A stretch of DNA of 64,000 nucleotides from Thermostichus sp047461615. Its GTDB lineage: Bacteria; Cyanobacteriota; Cyanobacteriia; Thermostichales; Thermostichaceae. Below, one piece after another: positions 9,673 to 18,513 of this stretch. Positions within the stretch are counted from its first letter, which is position 1. Every line of letters starts with the position of its first letter. The DNA is taken from positions 1 to 64,000 of the forward strand of contig NZ_JANSHI010000009.1 of assembly GCF_047461615.1 (NCBI RefSeq). Reading direction: 5' to 3'. The translations under genes and the position numbers were made by a program. The notes below the pieces were generated by a model. It was not told the DNA's origin. It worked only from the letters and a program-made list of their open reading frames with translations, and did no database searches.

Positions 9673-11967
9673 CTAGCCTGCTTTTTGGGTGGCTTCTTGC
9701 ACTTTGGCGTGGGTAAACTTGCTTATGCCATGGACGGTCTTCTCCCAGTAGAAGGGCTTGGTAAAAAGCTGCCACAGGGCCATATAGGCTGCGATGGAGT
9801 GGAGCTGCCAGTAGATGGGGTTGAGCAGGGCATAGAAGGCCAGATCGTAGTAGCCGCGTCGGAAGACAGCCACCAAGTTCAAGTAGATCCCGATGGCATT
9901 TCCTACCAGGAGGTTGAACAAGCCTAGGTAGATCAGCCAACTCGGGAAAAGGTTTTGCAGCCAATGAGCACGGGTGAGCAGCCAGTAGAAAAAGAGCAGC
10001 CACATAATGGGGCTGGTGAGGAAGGTCAAGAAGCTGCCCCCGATGAAAAGTTGGTAGGCCAGCCAGTTTTTAAGGCCCAGTTTGCGCAACGAGCGCAGGG
10101 GGTGGCGGTTGTGGACTAGCCAAGTCTGCATGTAGCCCTTGATCCAGCGGGAGCGCTGCCGGATCCAGTTTTTGAGGGCGCAATTGGCCTCTTCGTAGGT
10201 GGTGGAGTTGATCACCCCCACCGTGTAGCCGTGCTGGCTAGCGCGGATGCCTAGATCGGCGTCTTCGGTAACGTTAAAGGGATCCCATCCCTGCAATTCC
10301 CGCAGGCGGTCGGTGCGGAAATGGTTGCTCGTGCCTCCCAGGGGGATGGGCATTTTCAGAGTTTCCAAGCCTGGCAGGAGGTAGTCAAACCAGTAGGAAT
10401 ACTCCAGCGTAAACATGCGGGTGAGGAAGTTCTCGTTGCGGTTGAAGTAATTGAGAGCAGCCTGGACGCAGACCAAGCTGGGATCCCCTTTTCGGAAGGC
10501 AATGACTGCTTTTTTGAGTTGATCTGGGTCAGGAATGTCTTCAGCGTCGTAGATGGTGAGATATTCGCCACGGGCAAAAGCCAGGCCGTAGTTGCAGGCT
10601 TTGGGTTTGGTCTTGGGCTTGCTATCCGGCACGATGAGTAGGCGCACATAGCGGGGGGGCTTGGCGGCCCGAGCGGCTTCGATGGTGGCCTGGTCGTTTT
10701 CCTCCAGTAAGATGATCACATCCAAGCGCTCATGGGGGTAGTCCAGCTTGGAGAGGGAGTTGATGAGAATCGGGATGACTTCTGGCTCTTTGTAGACCGG
10801 CACCAGGATAGTGTAGATGGGCAAGGTGCGGTCATCGAGGGCAGCCACTTCCTCATCGGAGATCTGGTGGAAGCGATCGGCGGATCCCACCAGGCTGAGC
10901 AGCAGTTTGAACAGGATCGAAGCGACGTAAAAAAGATTGATCAGCAGCACCAAAATGGTCAGAGTCGTCCAAGGAGCACTGGCCAACCCCCACAGCAGCA
11001 GCACCAGCAGGCCGTAGCCTACCGCAATTTGGGAGGGGGTAAACACCCGCGAGGCCGATTCTTCTGGCAGGCGGGCCATGAGCTTGTACACCGCCTCTTG
11101 GCTAAAGCGGGATCCTTGGTCTTGGCTGAGGAGTTGGGTGATATCCCGCTCGCTGCCCAGCACCTTTTCAATTCGCAACCCTGGCCGCCAACTGTAGAGC
11201 ATCTCATCCACCGCCCAGTCCAGGGGGTCATTGACCATCACGGTGAGGGTGTTCTCATCCGTCCAGTTCAAGGGGTAGAAGAGGTGGCGCATCATCAGCT
11301 CGGGCTCGAACTGGCGGCTCAAGCTCTCGTCGCGGTAAAGCAGCCCTGTCCCCATCAGCTCCGAGACGGAAGGATAGCCCAGCAGATGGGCCAGGATGCT
11401 GAGATACTCGGGAGTCGAGAGATAGCTCAGACGGGTCAGCACTTGCCCCAGGTTGGATCCAGTGCGGCGGCGGATGTCCAAAGCCTGCTGCCACTGCTCC
11501 AGAGTGAGACGACTGCCCAGCAGTTCGGCAGCAAGCTTGCGTTCGAGGATAACTGTCAGGATCTGCTTTTCTGTGGCTGGGATCTCCCAGATTTTTTTCA
11601 CTCCTGGGCACAGCCGTTTCACGGCCTGCCAAACGCCGGGGTAGCCCGGCTCTTCAGTGGCCACGACAACGGTTTGCGGGTTGAGCCAGCCACAGGGCAA
11701 AAAGCGCACTGGTAGCAGATCCCCTGGCTCAACTAGCCAAGGCAGTTCTAGATCTAAGGGGTGCTTGAGCAGCCAGTCCCTCAGGTTGGGCCGATCCAGA
11801 ATCTGGCGACAGAGATGAGCAAACTTGGAGGGGTGCATGGCCCGCAAGCTCCAAAGAGCCCTGGGCAAGGAGCAGCCCACTGCTTCCCGGTAGTCCTCGG
11901 CTGCTGCCAGTTGCTGCCGGGTGAGGTAGCCTGTCTGCACCAGCCAGGACTTGATCGACTGCAGCAT
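9673..11967 (-). CDS. Processive GT2 glycosyltransferase with tandem MshEN-like N-terminal domains
   Basis: Probable inner-membrane polysaccharide synthase. Two GspE N-terminal (T2SSE_N/MshEN-like) modules occupy about 1-140 and 141-285; the second keeps NLGQVLTRLSYLSTPEYLSI and then LTVMVNDPLDWAVDEMLYSW. Transmembrane helices at about 312-357 lead into a GT2 domain with PIYTILVPVYKEPEVIP, DAED (474-477), TEDAD (567-571) and the processivity motif RQRSRW (603-608). Four or so C-terminal helices follow. This is cellulose-synthase-like, but MshEN-like modules sit where BcsA would have a PilZ domain at the other end. MshEN domains of other proteins bind c-di-GMP, and E. coli NfrB joins a GT and an MshEN domain; here the key Arg/Gln positions are mostly not conserved. 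It lies 59 bp downstream of the BcsB-like gene. The polymer is unknown. Confidence 0.88.
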   Translation of the reverse strand: MLQSIKSWLVQTGYLTRQQLAAAEDYREAVGCSLPRALWSLRAMHPSKFAHLCRQILDRPNLRDWLLKHPLDLELPWLVEPGDLLPVRFLPCGWLNPQTVVVATEEPGYPGVWQAVKRLCPGVKKIWEIPATEKQILTVILERKLAAELLGSRLTLEQWQQALDIRRRTGSNLGQVLTRLSYLSTPEYLSILAHLLGYPSVSELMGTGLLYRDESLSRQFEPELMMRHLFYPLNWTDENTLTVMVNDPLDWAVDEMLYSWRPGLRIEKVLGSERDITQLLSQDQGSRFSQEAVYKLMARLPEESASRVFTPSQIAVGYGLLVLLLWGLASAPWTTLTILVLLINLFYVASILFKLLLSLVGSADRFHQISDEEVAALDDRTLPIYTILVPVYKEPEVIPILINSLSKLDYPHERLDVIILLEENDQATIEAARAAKPPRYVRLLIVPDSKPKTKPKACNYGLAFARGEYLTIYDAEDIPDPDQLKKAVIAFRKGDPSLVCVQAALNYFNRNENFLTRMFTLEYSYWFDYLLPGLETLKMPIPLGGTSNHFRTDRLRELQGWDPFNVTEDADLGIRASQHGYTVGVINSTTYEEANCALKNWIRQRSRWIKGYMQTWLVHNRHPLRSLRKLGLKNWLAYQLFIGGSFLTFLTSPIMWLLFFYWLLTRAHWLQNLFPSWLIYLGLFNLLVGNAIGIYLNLVAVFRRGYYDLAFYALLNPIYWQLHSIAAYMALWQLFTKPFYWEKTVHGISKFTHAKVQEATQKAG

Positions 11968-12026
11968 GGCCTCTAGGTTGGGGTTCGGCTTCAGTCTGGC
12001 TTAAGCGCAAGTCCGTGACTAGCCCC

Positions 12027-13985
12027 CTACGAGGGGATTGGGGATTCGGGGCGGCGGGCCAAGCGTTGGTAGATATTCCAGGCCCCTACTGCCAGCAGGA
12101 GAGCCAGCACCAGCACCAGCCAGTAGCGGTACTGCCACAACAGGAGCTGCCAACTGAAGCGGCCTGGGTAGCGCACCCGATAGCCTTGGGGTGTGAGATC
12201 CCAACTCTGTACCTGGGTGAGCTGGGGGGTGGCAGCGTAGGCAGTGAGCACATTTCCCTGCAGTTGGTTGGCTAGGCGACTGCGCGGATCGGCAAGGCCA
12301 CGGCTGAGGCGTTCTGCCAAAGCTGGATCGGATCCCCACCAAGACAGCCACAGGGTGGGCTTGCCCTGAACCAAAAAGTACTGCAGCAGGCCAAGGTTTT
12401 CTTGTGGTTGAGCAGCCAGGGCCACCTGCTGGTTTAAGGGATTGAGGATCTCAAACTGGGATCCCAGCCGAATGGGGCTATTCAGCTCCACCTGCTCCGG
12501 GGCGGCTACCAGGATTTGCCAAGCGAAGTTCCCGCTCTCCAGTTTGCCTCCCTCTTTGGGCAGAAACTTCACGGCGGGCAAAAGCGGTCGGGCGGCCAGC
12601 CGGCTCAGGGCCCCAACCAAATAGGCAGCAGCCGGCAGCAACTGCGGATCCCCCAGCCACACTTGGCCCGATCCCCGCAGCACTGCTGGAATCTCTTGCA
12701 GCTCCCCAGTGGGAGCTTGGTAGCCACTCCAGAGAAGGCCAGAGCTATCCGAGCGCACCTGGACTGTTAGCGGTGTCAGGGATCCTCGACAATTGCCTGG
12801 GCTGGCCCCGTAGTCAAAGCGGAGCTCCAGTTGATTAAAGCGGCGCAGCAGGCGGGTGGGCAGAGTAACAGTCTCGTTGAGCTGGGTGCGGCCTGTCAGG
12901 TTGTAGGTGCGCAGCAGAACGCCGTTCAAGAACACGTAGCCCGTCAGGCGATCTCCCACTCGGCCATCCACCGGGTTCATGATCACATCCAGTTGCGCCG
13001 CCAGATCCCGCGGCCGCCCCCCCAATTGGGACAGGTTGAAGTTGAAGACCAAAGACTGGCTGCCAAACCCCCGCAGCAGGGGATCCACAATCCCCAGCTC
13101 ACGGAAGCTGAGGCGGTTGGCCCTGAGCGCTCTCTCCAGATCCGCCACCCTTGTCACCTGGATGCCGCGGCTGACCAGCCCCACCCGCTTCCATTCTTCA
13201 TAGAGAGCAAGAATAGCTTCCCGGCGGGCGGCCACTCGCAGGCGGGATCCCTCTGGGGTAATTTGATGCTGCAAGTGGGGGGTGAAATTGGCCGGCTCTA
13301 GGGTAACTTGAGCTCCTGTAACCGGGCGGCTGCTCCAGAGAATAGGGGTCTGGGGAAAGAGGTGGGAAAGCAAGCTATACAGCCAAAGGGCCGCTTCTGC
13401 GGCTTCAGGAGTGAGGTTGGCTGGCACCACCAGAGTAAGCTGAGGGTACAGCCGACGCAGAAAGCCGGCCACTGTGGTATCCGGAACGCGGGGCACCAAC
13501 TCAAAGAAACTATCCCGCCCTACCGTCAGCAGCAAATTGCCGGTATTCAAGTCGGCGCAAATATCGTCGCTGATGCTCAGGAAAGGCTGCACCGATAGGG
13601 TGATAAAGCGCTCGCCAGCGGCCAAGCTGGGGATGGGCACCCGCACCACTGGCTCCTGCCGCAAATCTCCCACCAGAAAGATCCCAGCCAGTTCGTCGTT
13701 AATGAGCACCCGCACGGTGGAAGTAGGCTTCAGCACTGGCGAGGGCTCCAGCCGCAACTGCACAAAGCTAGCTTCAGGATCAACGCCATTGATAGGGGCA
13801 GGGACGGTAACATCGAGGCGCGGGTTGGATCCCTGCAGCAGCACCGAGCGCTCGTAGCCTAGCCTTTGGAACGAAAGAGGCTCTGCTTGTCCTGCCTCTA
13901 CCGGCACGCAGCACAGCAAACTGGCAACGAGCAGCGCCCATCGTCTTCTCCTCTGGCTCACCTTTTTGTTTGGATCCCTAGACAT
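12027..13985 (-). CDS. BcsB-like periplasmic polysaccharide synthase subunit
   Basis: In cellulose synthesis BcsB is the periplasmic, membrane-anchored partner of the GT2 subunit and guides the nascent chain. This 652-residue protein has a signal peptide (RRRRWALLVASLLCCVPVEAG). It also has the BcsB-like beginning (VPAPINGVDPEASFVQLRLEPS, VRVLINDELAGIFLV), repeated carbohydrate-binding-like and flavodoxin-like segments (VFNFNLSQLGGRPRDL), and a C-terminal anchor (about 620-642, YRYWLVLVLALLLAVGAW) followed by basic residues. It directly precedes the GT2 gene on the same strand, which strongly suggests a two-subunit synthase. Cellulose cannot be concluded: no BcsC, BcsZ or other bcs gene lies beside it. 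Confidence 0.85.
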   Translation of the reverse strand: MSRDPNKKVSQRRRRWALLVASLLCCVPVEAGQAEPLSFQRLGYERSVLLQGSNPRLDVTVPAPINGVDPEASFVQLRLEPSPVLKPTSTVRVLINDELAGIFLVGDLRQEPVVRVPIPSLAAGERFITLSVQPFLSISDDICADLNTGNLLLTVGRDSFFELVPRVPDTTVAGFLRRLYPQLTLVVPANLTPEAAEAALWLYSLLSHLFPQTPILWSSRPVTGAQVTLEPANFTPHLQHQITPEGSRLRVAARREAILALYEEWKRVGLVSRGIQVTRVADLERALRANRLSFRELGIVDPLLRGFGSQSLVFNFNLSQLGGRPRDLAAQLDVIMNPVDGRVGDRLTGYVFLNGVLLRTYNLTGRTQLNETVTLPTRLLRRFNQLELRFDYGASPGNCRGSLTPLTVQVRSDSSGLLWSGYQAPTGELQEIPAVLRGSGQVWLGDPQLLPAAAYLVGALSRLAARPLLPAVKFLPKEGGKLESGNFAWQILVAAPEQVELNSPIRLGSQFEILNPLNQQVALAAQPQENLGLLQYFLVQGKPTLWLSWWGSDPALAERLSRGLADPRSRLANQLQGNVLTAYAATPQLTQVQSWDLTPQGYRVRYPGRFSWQLLLWQYRYWLVLVLALLLAVGAWNIYQRLARRPESPIPS

Positions 13986-14080
13986 GCACAGACAAAGCCC
14001 AGCTCTAAGGTGGGAGCAGCCGTCCAGGCTTCAGAAGTTATTAGCCGGCCACAAGAGAGCCCTTTTGTCTTGGGCCTACC

Positions 14081-14482
14081 CTATGTGCGAGCGTAGTCGT
14101 CCTCGAAGCGTACAATATCGTCCTCTCCCAAATATTCCCCGTTCTGCACCTCGATGACGACCAAAGGGGTAGTGCCAGGGTTTTCCAGGCGGTGCTTGGT
14201 ACAGGGGGGGATGTAGGTGGACTCGTTGGAGTTGAGTAGCATCACCTCTTCGCCCCGCGTGACCCGCGCCGTACCCCGCACCACAATCCAGTGCTCACTG
14301 CGGTGGTAGTGCATCTGCAGGCTGAGGCGATGGCCAGGCTTGACCTCGATGCGCTTGATCTTATACATCGGCCCTTCATCCAAGACCCAGAAGGCTCCCC
14401 AGGGTCGGACTTCTGCCTGGCAGGGCAAAAGCTCCAGCGCCGGAATTACCGCGTTCTCCCTGTCCCGCGCAGACTGTAGCAT
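14081..14482 (-). CDS. Cupin of mannose-6-phosphate isomerase type II (ManC C-terminal-like)
   Basis: A single-domain cupin of 133 residues resembling the isomerase domain of bifunctional mannose-1-phosphate guanylyltransferase/mannose-6-phosphate isomerase, or the related stand-alone cupins. Visible motifs are RPWGAFWVLDEG, the metal-site cupin block KPGHRLSLQMHYHRSEHWIV, and YIPPCTKHRLENPG. It would interconvert fructose-6-P and mannose-6-P, feeding GDP-mannose synthesis, which fits the neighbouring polysaccharide genes. The upstream frame is open to 14647, but ATG 14482 starts at the domain and has AAGGTG about ten bases upstream. Other sugar-binding cupins are possible, so the reaction is less certain than the fold. 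Confidence 0.8.
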   Translation of the reverse strand: MLQSARDRENAVIPALELLPCQAEVRPWGAFWVLDEGPMYKIKRIEVKPGHRLSLQMHYHRSEHWIVVRGTARVTRGEEVMLLNSNESTYIPPCTKHRLENPGTTPLVVIEVQNGEYLGEDDIVRFEDDYART

Positions 14483-14758
14483 TGAGGTCACACCTTGTTC
14501 CCGTTCAAAGACCTTCCTATCTTCACCTGCAGCCTGCCAACTTTTCATCGACCATTTTGCTGAACCCAATACGCCAAAATGCGTAGAAGAAACGCCTCGA
14601 AAATACGGCTCTGCAGGGATCCCCAAAAACACCCACCCATCACCCAATGGTTTTTCTGAAGCTTGTTGGTATCCAGTCGCTTTTGGGATTCTCTAGAGGA
14701 TCCGAGTCTCCCAGCTCAATTGTTAAGTTTAGTAGTTGAATTTGTTTACGAAGCATCT

Positions 14759-16378
14759 ATGTTTGCAACTCAGCTTAAAGCCTTCTGGAGGCTCTTTGCG
14801 CCTATCGGGATCCCGTTGCCGCTCCTAGCTGGCCTTTTGTGGGGGCTCAAGGAAGGCTGGGGCTGGGTGAGCCTGGAGATGCAGTTTCTTGGCTACAAGG
14901 GATCCGTAGCCGCCCTGGGGCCGGATCCGCGCCTGCCCATTGTCGGCACCACTTTCCCCCCCTCCCTGGTGCTGGCTACGGCCATTCTGGGACAATCCCC
15001 GCTGTTGCTGCAGGCCATTTTGGGAGCCCTGCTGTTGGGCTGGATGGGGCAACAGTTGCGCCGTCTGCCTGCCGGCCTGGGGTGGCGCTGGCTGTGGGGC
15101 TTGTTGCTGCTGCTGCAGCCGGCTTTGATCCTAATGCTGCTGCGTAGCCCCACCTGGACAGCTACCTCGCTTTTGCTGGGGGTGAACATGGCCTTGTTGT
15201 TTCCCCTGGCCGATGAGAAACAAGCAGTGGAGAAGGATGAGCTGCCCGTTACGCTGCGGCTGCTGCTCATTGGCCTGACCTTGGGGCCTCTGATGGTGCT
15301 GCGCTGGGAAAGTAGCTGGCTGCTGCCCTGGCTGGCGATAGCACTGCTATTAGCTTTTCGCCGCGAATCCTGGGGCTTTCGCTGGGCTTCGCTTTTGGTG
15401 GCAGGCTTTGTCAGTCTGGCCTTGATCCTGAGCTGGCTGTACGTCAACTGGCTGTCGGTGGGGGATCCCTGGGCCTTTACCTTTCAGGTGGGCAGTGGCC
15501 TGCGGCTGCCCCAGTTGCGGGAAGACTTACAGCAGGTAGGTGGCTGGCGGGGGCTGCTTGAAGCGGGAAAGTGGCTGGCGCTGCTGGCTCCTGCCTATTT
15601 GCTGTTGGGGATGGGATCCCTGTTGGGTCACGGTTCGGGCCGCTGCGTCTGGATCTTGATCTGGGGGATGCCGCTGGTGATCCTCTTAGCTTCTCTGGGG
15701 CAAGGGCTGTTTCTGCCAGAGCTATGCCGTTTTGCTGTTTTCTGGGCACTCTTGCCTCTTGGGATGAGCGCCTACCTCGCTCGTGGAGCTGGTCCCCGTT
15801 GGGCTAAGTGCTTGTTGATCACTGCTCTCTTGGGGCTGAACTGCTTGACTGCCGGCTATGGGCTAAGCCAAGAGCCGGGTTTCCTCATGCCCCTGGTGGC
15901 TGAGGAGCGGGATCTCTGGGAGCGACTGGTGGCAGAGGTAGCACCCATAAGCCCCCAGTTGGAAGCTGCCCAAGACCTGTACGAAGTAACTCCTAGCGGG
16001 CAAGCTCTAGAAACATGGCGAAGACAGCGCCAGGAAAAGCGCCAGGTTGGGCAGTATCTCTATCGCCACCTGTTGCCCGGGCGAAAAGTGCTGGTGGACG
16101 ACGACATCCACTTTGAGGCTATCTTTTGGGCAAGAGACCCGCGCCTGTTTCTCACCCCTCACCAGTACGAGTTTGCCCTGGCTTTGCAGCACCCCCAGGA
16201 GCGGGTGGACTACTTGCTGGTGGCGGGGCCAGCGGATCCCTTGCGGAGCGCCGATCGCATCCTGCAATTTTGGCCTGAGCTCAATTTTGAGGGGCTGCCA
16301 GGCTTCAGGGAGGTCTACAGCTCCCCACAGGTGCGGCTGTGGGCCCGCCAGCTAGAGCTTGAGGAGGAGAAGGGATGA
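14759..16378 (+). CDS. Polytopic membrane protein, GT-C-like, unknown
   Basis: About 539 residues from ATG 14759; the frame is open to a TTG at 14663, but the preceding residues look non-coding. The N-terminal 400 residues form roughly nine or ten hydrophobic helices rich in Leu, Trp and Gly, with short loops such as LGYKGSVAALGPDPRLP after the first helix. The C-terminal 140 residues are soluble and may be periplasmic (KVLVDDDIHFEAIFWARDPR). The layout resembles GT-C glycosyltransferases of the PMT/ArnT kind, which use polyprenyl-phosphate sugars, but no decisive acidic motif is visible. Its stop overlaps the next gene's start (ATGA), so the two are translationally coupled and probably act together. 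Confidence 0.75.
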   Translation: MFATQLKAFWRLFAPIGIPLPLLAGLLWGLKEGWGWVSLEMQFLGYKGSVAALGPDPRLPIVGTTFPPSLVLATAILGQSPLLLQAILGALLLGWMGQQLRRLPAGLGWRWLWGLLLLLQPALILMLLRSPTWTATSLLLGVNMALLFPLADEKQAVEKDELPVTLRLLLIGLTLGPLMVLRWESSWLLPWLAIALLLAFRRESWGFRWASLLVAGFVSLALILSWLYVNWLSVGDPWAFTFQVGSGLRLPQLREDLQQVGGWRGLLEAGKWLALLAPAYLLLGMGSLLGHGSGRCVWILIWGMPLVILLASLGQGLFLPELCRFAVFWALLPLGMSAYLARGAGPRWAKCLLITALLGLNCLTAGYGLSQEPGFLMPLVAEERDLWERLVAEVAPISPQLEAAQDLYEVTPSGQALETWRRQRQEKRQVGQYLYRHLLPGRKVLVDDDIHFEAIFWARDPRLFLTPHQYEFALALQHPQERVDYLLVAGPADPLRSADRILQFWPELNFEGLPGFREVYSSPQVRLWARQLELEEEKG

Positions 16379-17484
16379 GCTGGGGACGACAATGGCCGAG
16401 GCGACAGGTGCTGCAAATGGGCGGGGCGCTGCTAGCTGCCTATGGAGTTGCCGGCTGTGGTCAAGGCTCCGAAAACGTTGCCCCTGGGAACCTGAACTTG
16501 TCAAAGCTGCTGGCCCGCTGGGAAGTGGGCATCGGGGCAGATCCCGGTCGCTTCCTCTGGGAGATTGAGTCAGACCCCCAGGTGGCGGCGGTGGCGCGGG
16601 GCTGGGATCCCCATTTCTTGAGCGGCTGGCTCAACAGCTTTGACCACCGCCAGGGGGATCTCTCCTTTTGGCGCAACTGGCACCAGGCCGGGCTTTTGCG
16701 GCAGTGGTTTGAGCGGGGCTATACCCTCCACATCATCACCTGGGAAGACGACACCCACCGCCCCTGCGGCGACTACCACATCTCCCAGCAGTTTATCCAA
16801 GACGTAGCCGAGCTGGCGGGGTATATTGCCCAAGCCAACCCCCAAGGCCGCCCCACCTACTGGAGCTTGGCCACCGAGTTCTCCTACTGGCGCATCCCTG
16901 CCGATACCTACAACGCCGACACTGCCCCCTACTACCAGGCCCTCATGCGCAACGTCCTAAGAGCTCGCCAGGCCATCAAGGAGCGTTTGCCAGAGGCCGA
17001 AGTGGCCCTCTGTTGGGGCGGGTGGATTGCCACCTTCGACGATCCCCAGCGCGGGTCGGGGCGCAGCATGGTGGAGCCTTTTGCCGAGACGATGAGCCAG
17101 ATGGACGGGATCGCCTTCCAGTCGATGCGCCAGCGGCGGCCAGGGGAGTTTAACCCAGAGCTGAACGGCCCGGATCCGGGCAACCCTGAGCAGATCCGCC
17201 TCTGTTGCCATCTCTTTGCCCCCATCCACCGCAACTTGATGCTGGCCCACTACGAGCCATCGATTAAGGACAAACACCCCAACGGCGGTCGGGCCGACAC
17301 GGTCCAGGTGGACTTTGCCATCATGAGCCGGCGGGAGTGGCTGCAGGAGGTGTCGCAACTGGGGCTGCGGCGCATGTCTCTCATGCACTACGGCCTCTAC
17401 AAGGGAGATCCCTATGGGGCGCTGACAGCAGCGCGGCAATTCCGGGCCCGGGTAGGTTTGCCGGCTGTTGCCAGGAGGGTGTAG
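16375..17484 (+). CDS. Lipoprotein with a probable glycoside-hydrolase-like TIM barrel
   Basis: The N-terminus has twin arginines (PRRQVLQMG), a hydrophobic core and a lipobox (VAGC), so export and lipid anchoring are likely. The body of about 340 residues shows features of clan-A-like TIM-barrel glycosidases: GYTLHIITWEDDTH, YWSLATEFSYW (candidate acid/base Glu at a strand end), ALCWGGWIATFDD, and HYEPSIKDKHP. The family is not clear to me and the catalytic residues are inference. Bacterial exopolysaccharide loci often contain a glycosidase that trims or clears polymer in the envelope. Translational coupling to the upstream membrane protein and the nearby synthase genes support that role. 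Start ATG 16375 overlaps the previous stop. Confidence 0.7.
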   Translation: MSWGRQWPRRQVLQMGGALLAAYGVAGCGQGSENVAPGNLNLSKLLARWEVGIGADPGRFLWEIESDPQVAAVARGWDPHFLSGWLNSFDHRQGDLSFWRNWHQAGLLRQWFERGYTLHIITWEDDTHRPCGDYHISQQFIQDVAELAGYIAQANPQGRPTYWSLATEFSYWRIPADTYNADTAPYYQALMRNVLRARQAIKERLPEAEVALCWGGWIATFDDPQRGSGRSMVEPFAETMSQMDGIAFQSMRQRRPGEFNPELNGPDPGNPEQIRLCCHLFAPIHRNLMLAHYEPSIKDKHPNGGRADTVQVDFAIMSRREWLQEVSQLGLRRMSLMHYGLYKGDPYGALTAARQFRARVGLPAVARRV

Positions 17485-17560
17485 CCGTGGAGACGAGGAC
17501 CCAAAACGGCCTTTGGCAGATACAATCCCCCTTGGCGGCGCTGTTGTTGGGGATCCCCAG

Positions 17561-18412
17561 ATGAAGCCTTTTGCCATAGCAAGAAGCTGGCTGCTGGGCC
17601 TAAGCCTTGTCTTGGGTCTGGAGCTGCCAGCCTGGGCAGGCTGTGGCTTTCCTCGCGGAGAAGGGAAGACGTTTTTCTCGCTGCAGCCCGAGGTCTACCA
17701 ACCCCGCACCCGCTTTGACCAGAAGGGACGCCTGCAGCAGGCCCTTTCGGAGTACGGAGAAACCCGCCTTAACCTTTTCGCCGAGACTGGCCTTAGCGAT
17801 CAGCTCACTCTCAACCTCAACACCAGCTACGTTTTCATCGAAAATCGCTTTGCCAGCGGGGCTGACACCGTTACCCAGCGCAACCAGGGCCTGCGGGATC
17901 TGGAACTGGGCCTGCGCCATACTTGGGGAGAGGGGGATCCCTTTTTCTCAGCTCAGTTGACGGCCCTCATCCCGCCTGGATACGCCACCGAAAATACCCC
18001 CCTGCCCTTGGGGTACGGAGTCTTTGGCTACGACTTCAGCTTAGGAGCGGCAGCCAATGTCGAGCTGGGATCCCTGCCCGCCTTTTTCGACTCTTGTCTT
18101 ACGTTTCGGGATTACCTGGGCTATCCGGGCGACCGCCTCAAAGCCAACTTGACCTTTGGAGCAGATATCAGCCCTGAGGTCCAGGCCATTGTGGCTCTGG
18201 ATGGCGACTTTACCCTCGGCAACGGCGCCCCTTTGCTCTTTGGAGATGTGGCAGTGCAGGATCCCGACTACGACAGCCTCAAGCTCTCCGGCCAGCTCAA
18301 CTGGCGACTAGAGGGAGGGTTAACGCTGGGCCTAGGAGGGTTTCAATTCTTGACTGGTCGCAACACCAACGCCGGCGGCGGCTTCACCGGCTATGTGTGG
18401 CTGAGTTACTAA
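17561..18412 (+). CDS. Outer-membrane beta-barrel protein
   Basis: A Sec signal (SWLLGLSLVLGLELPAWAG) is followed by about 260 residues of alternating amphipathic strands (RLNLFAETGLSDQLTLNLNTSYVF, GLRDLELGLRHTWG, AQLTALIPPGYA). It ends in an aromatic residue (VWLSY), as outer-membrane proteins do. The pattern resembles the transporter family near MetA of phenol degradation (PF13557), but substrate cannot be read. ATG 17561 is chosen as it begins the signal; a start at 17468 would overlap the previous gene. It follows the hydrolase-like gene by 76 bp, so it could be an exit or uptake pore for this locus. Confidence 0.75.
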   Translation: MKPFAIARSWLLGLSLVLGLELPAWAGCGFPRGEGKTFFSLQPEVYQPRTRFDQKGRLQQALSEYGETRLNLFAETGLSDQLTLNLNTSYVFIENRFASGADTVTQRNQGLRDLELGLRHTWGEGDPFFSAQLTALIPPGYATENTPLPLGYGVFGYDFSLGAAANVELGSLPAFFDSCLTFRDYLGYPGDRLKANLTFGADISPEVQAIVALDGDFTLGNGAPLLFGDVAVQDPDYDSLKLSGQLNWRLEGGLTLGLGGFQFLTGRNTNAGGGFTGYVWLSY

Positions 18413-18513
18413 AACCCAACAAAATATTGCAGGATACCCGCCTCGGTAACAGGGATCCGCAGCGCCAGATCTAGGATGAGTCTTGGCAGCTGTTGGCCAG
18501 GAGAACGGATCCC

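Noticed and set aside
10732..11715. Long plus-strand frame (327 codons) opposite the GT2 gene
   Set aside because: Antisense shadow of a gene with clear domains; low-complexity His/Gln-rich composition typical of such shadows.
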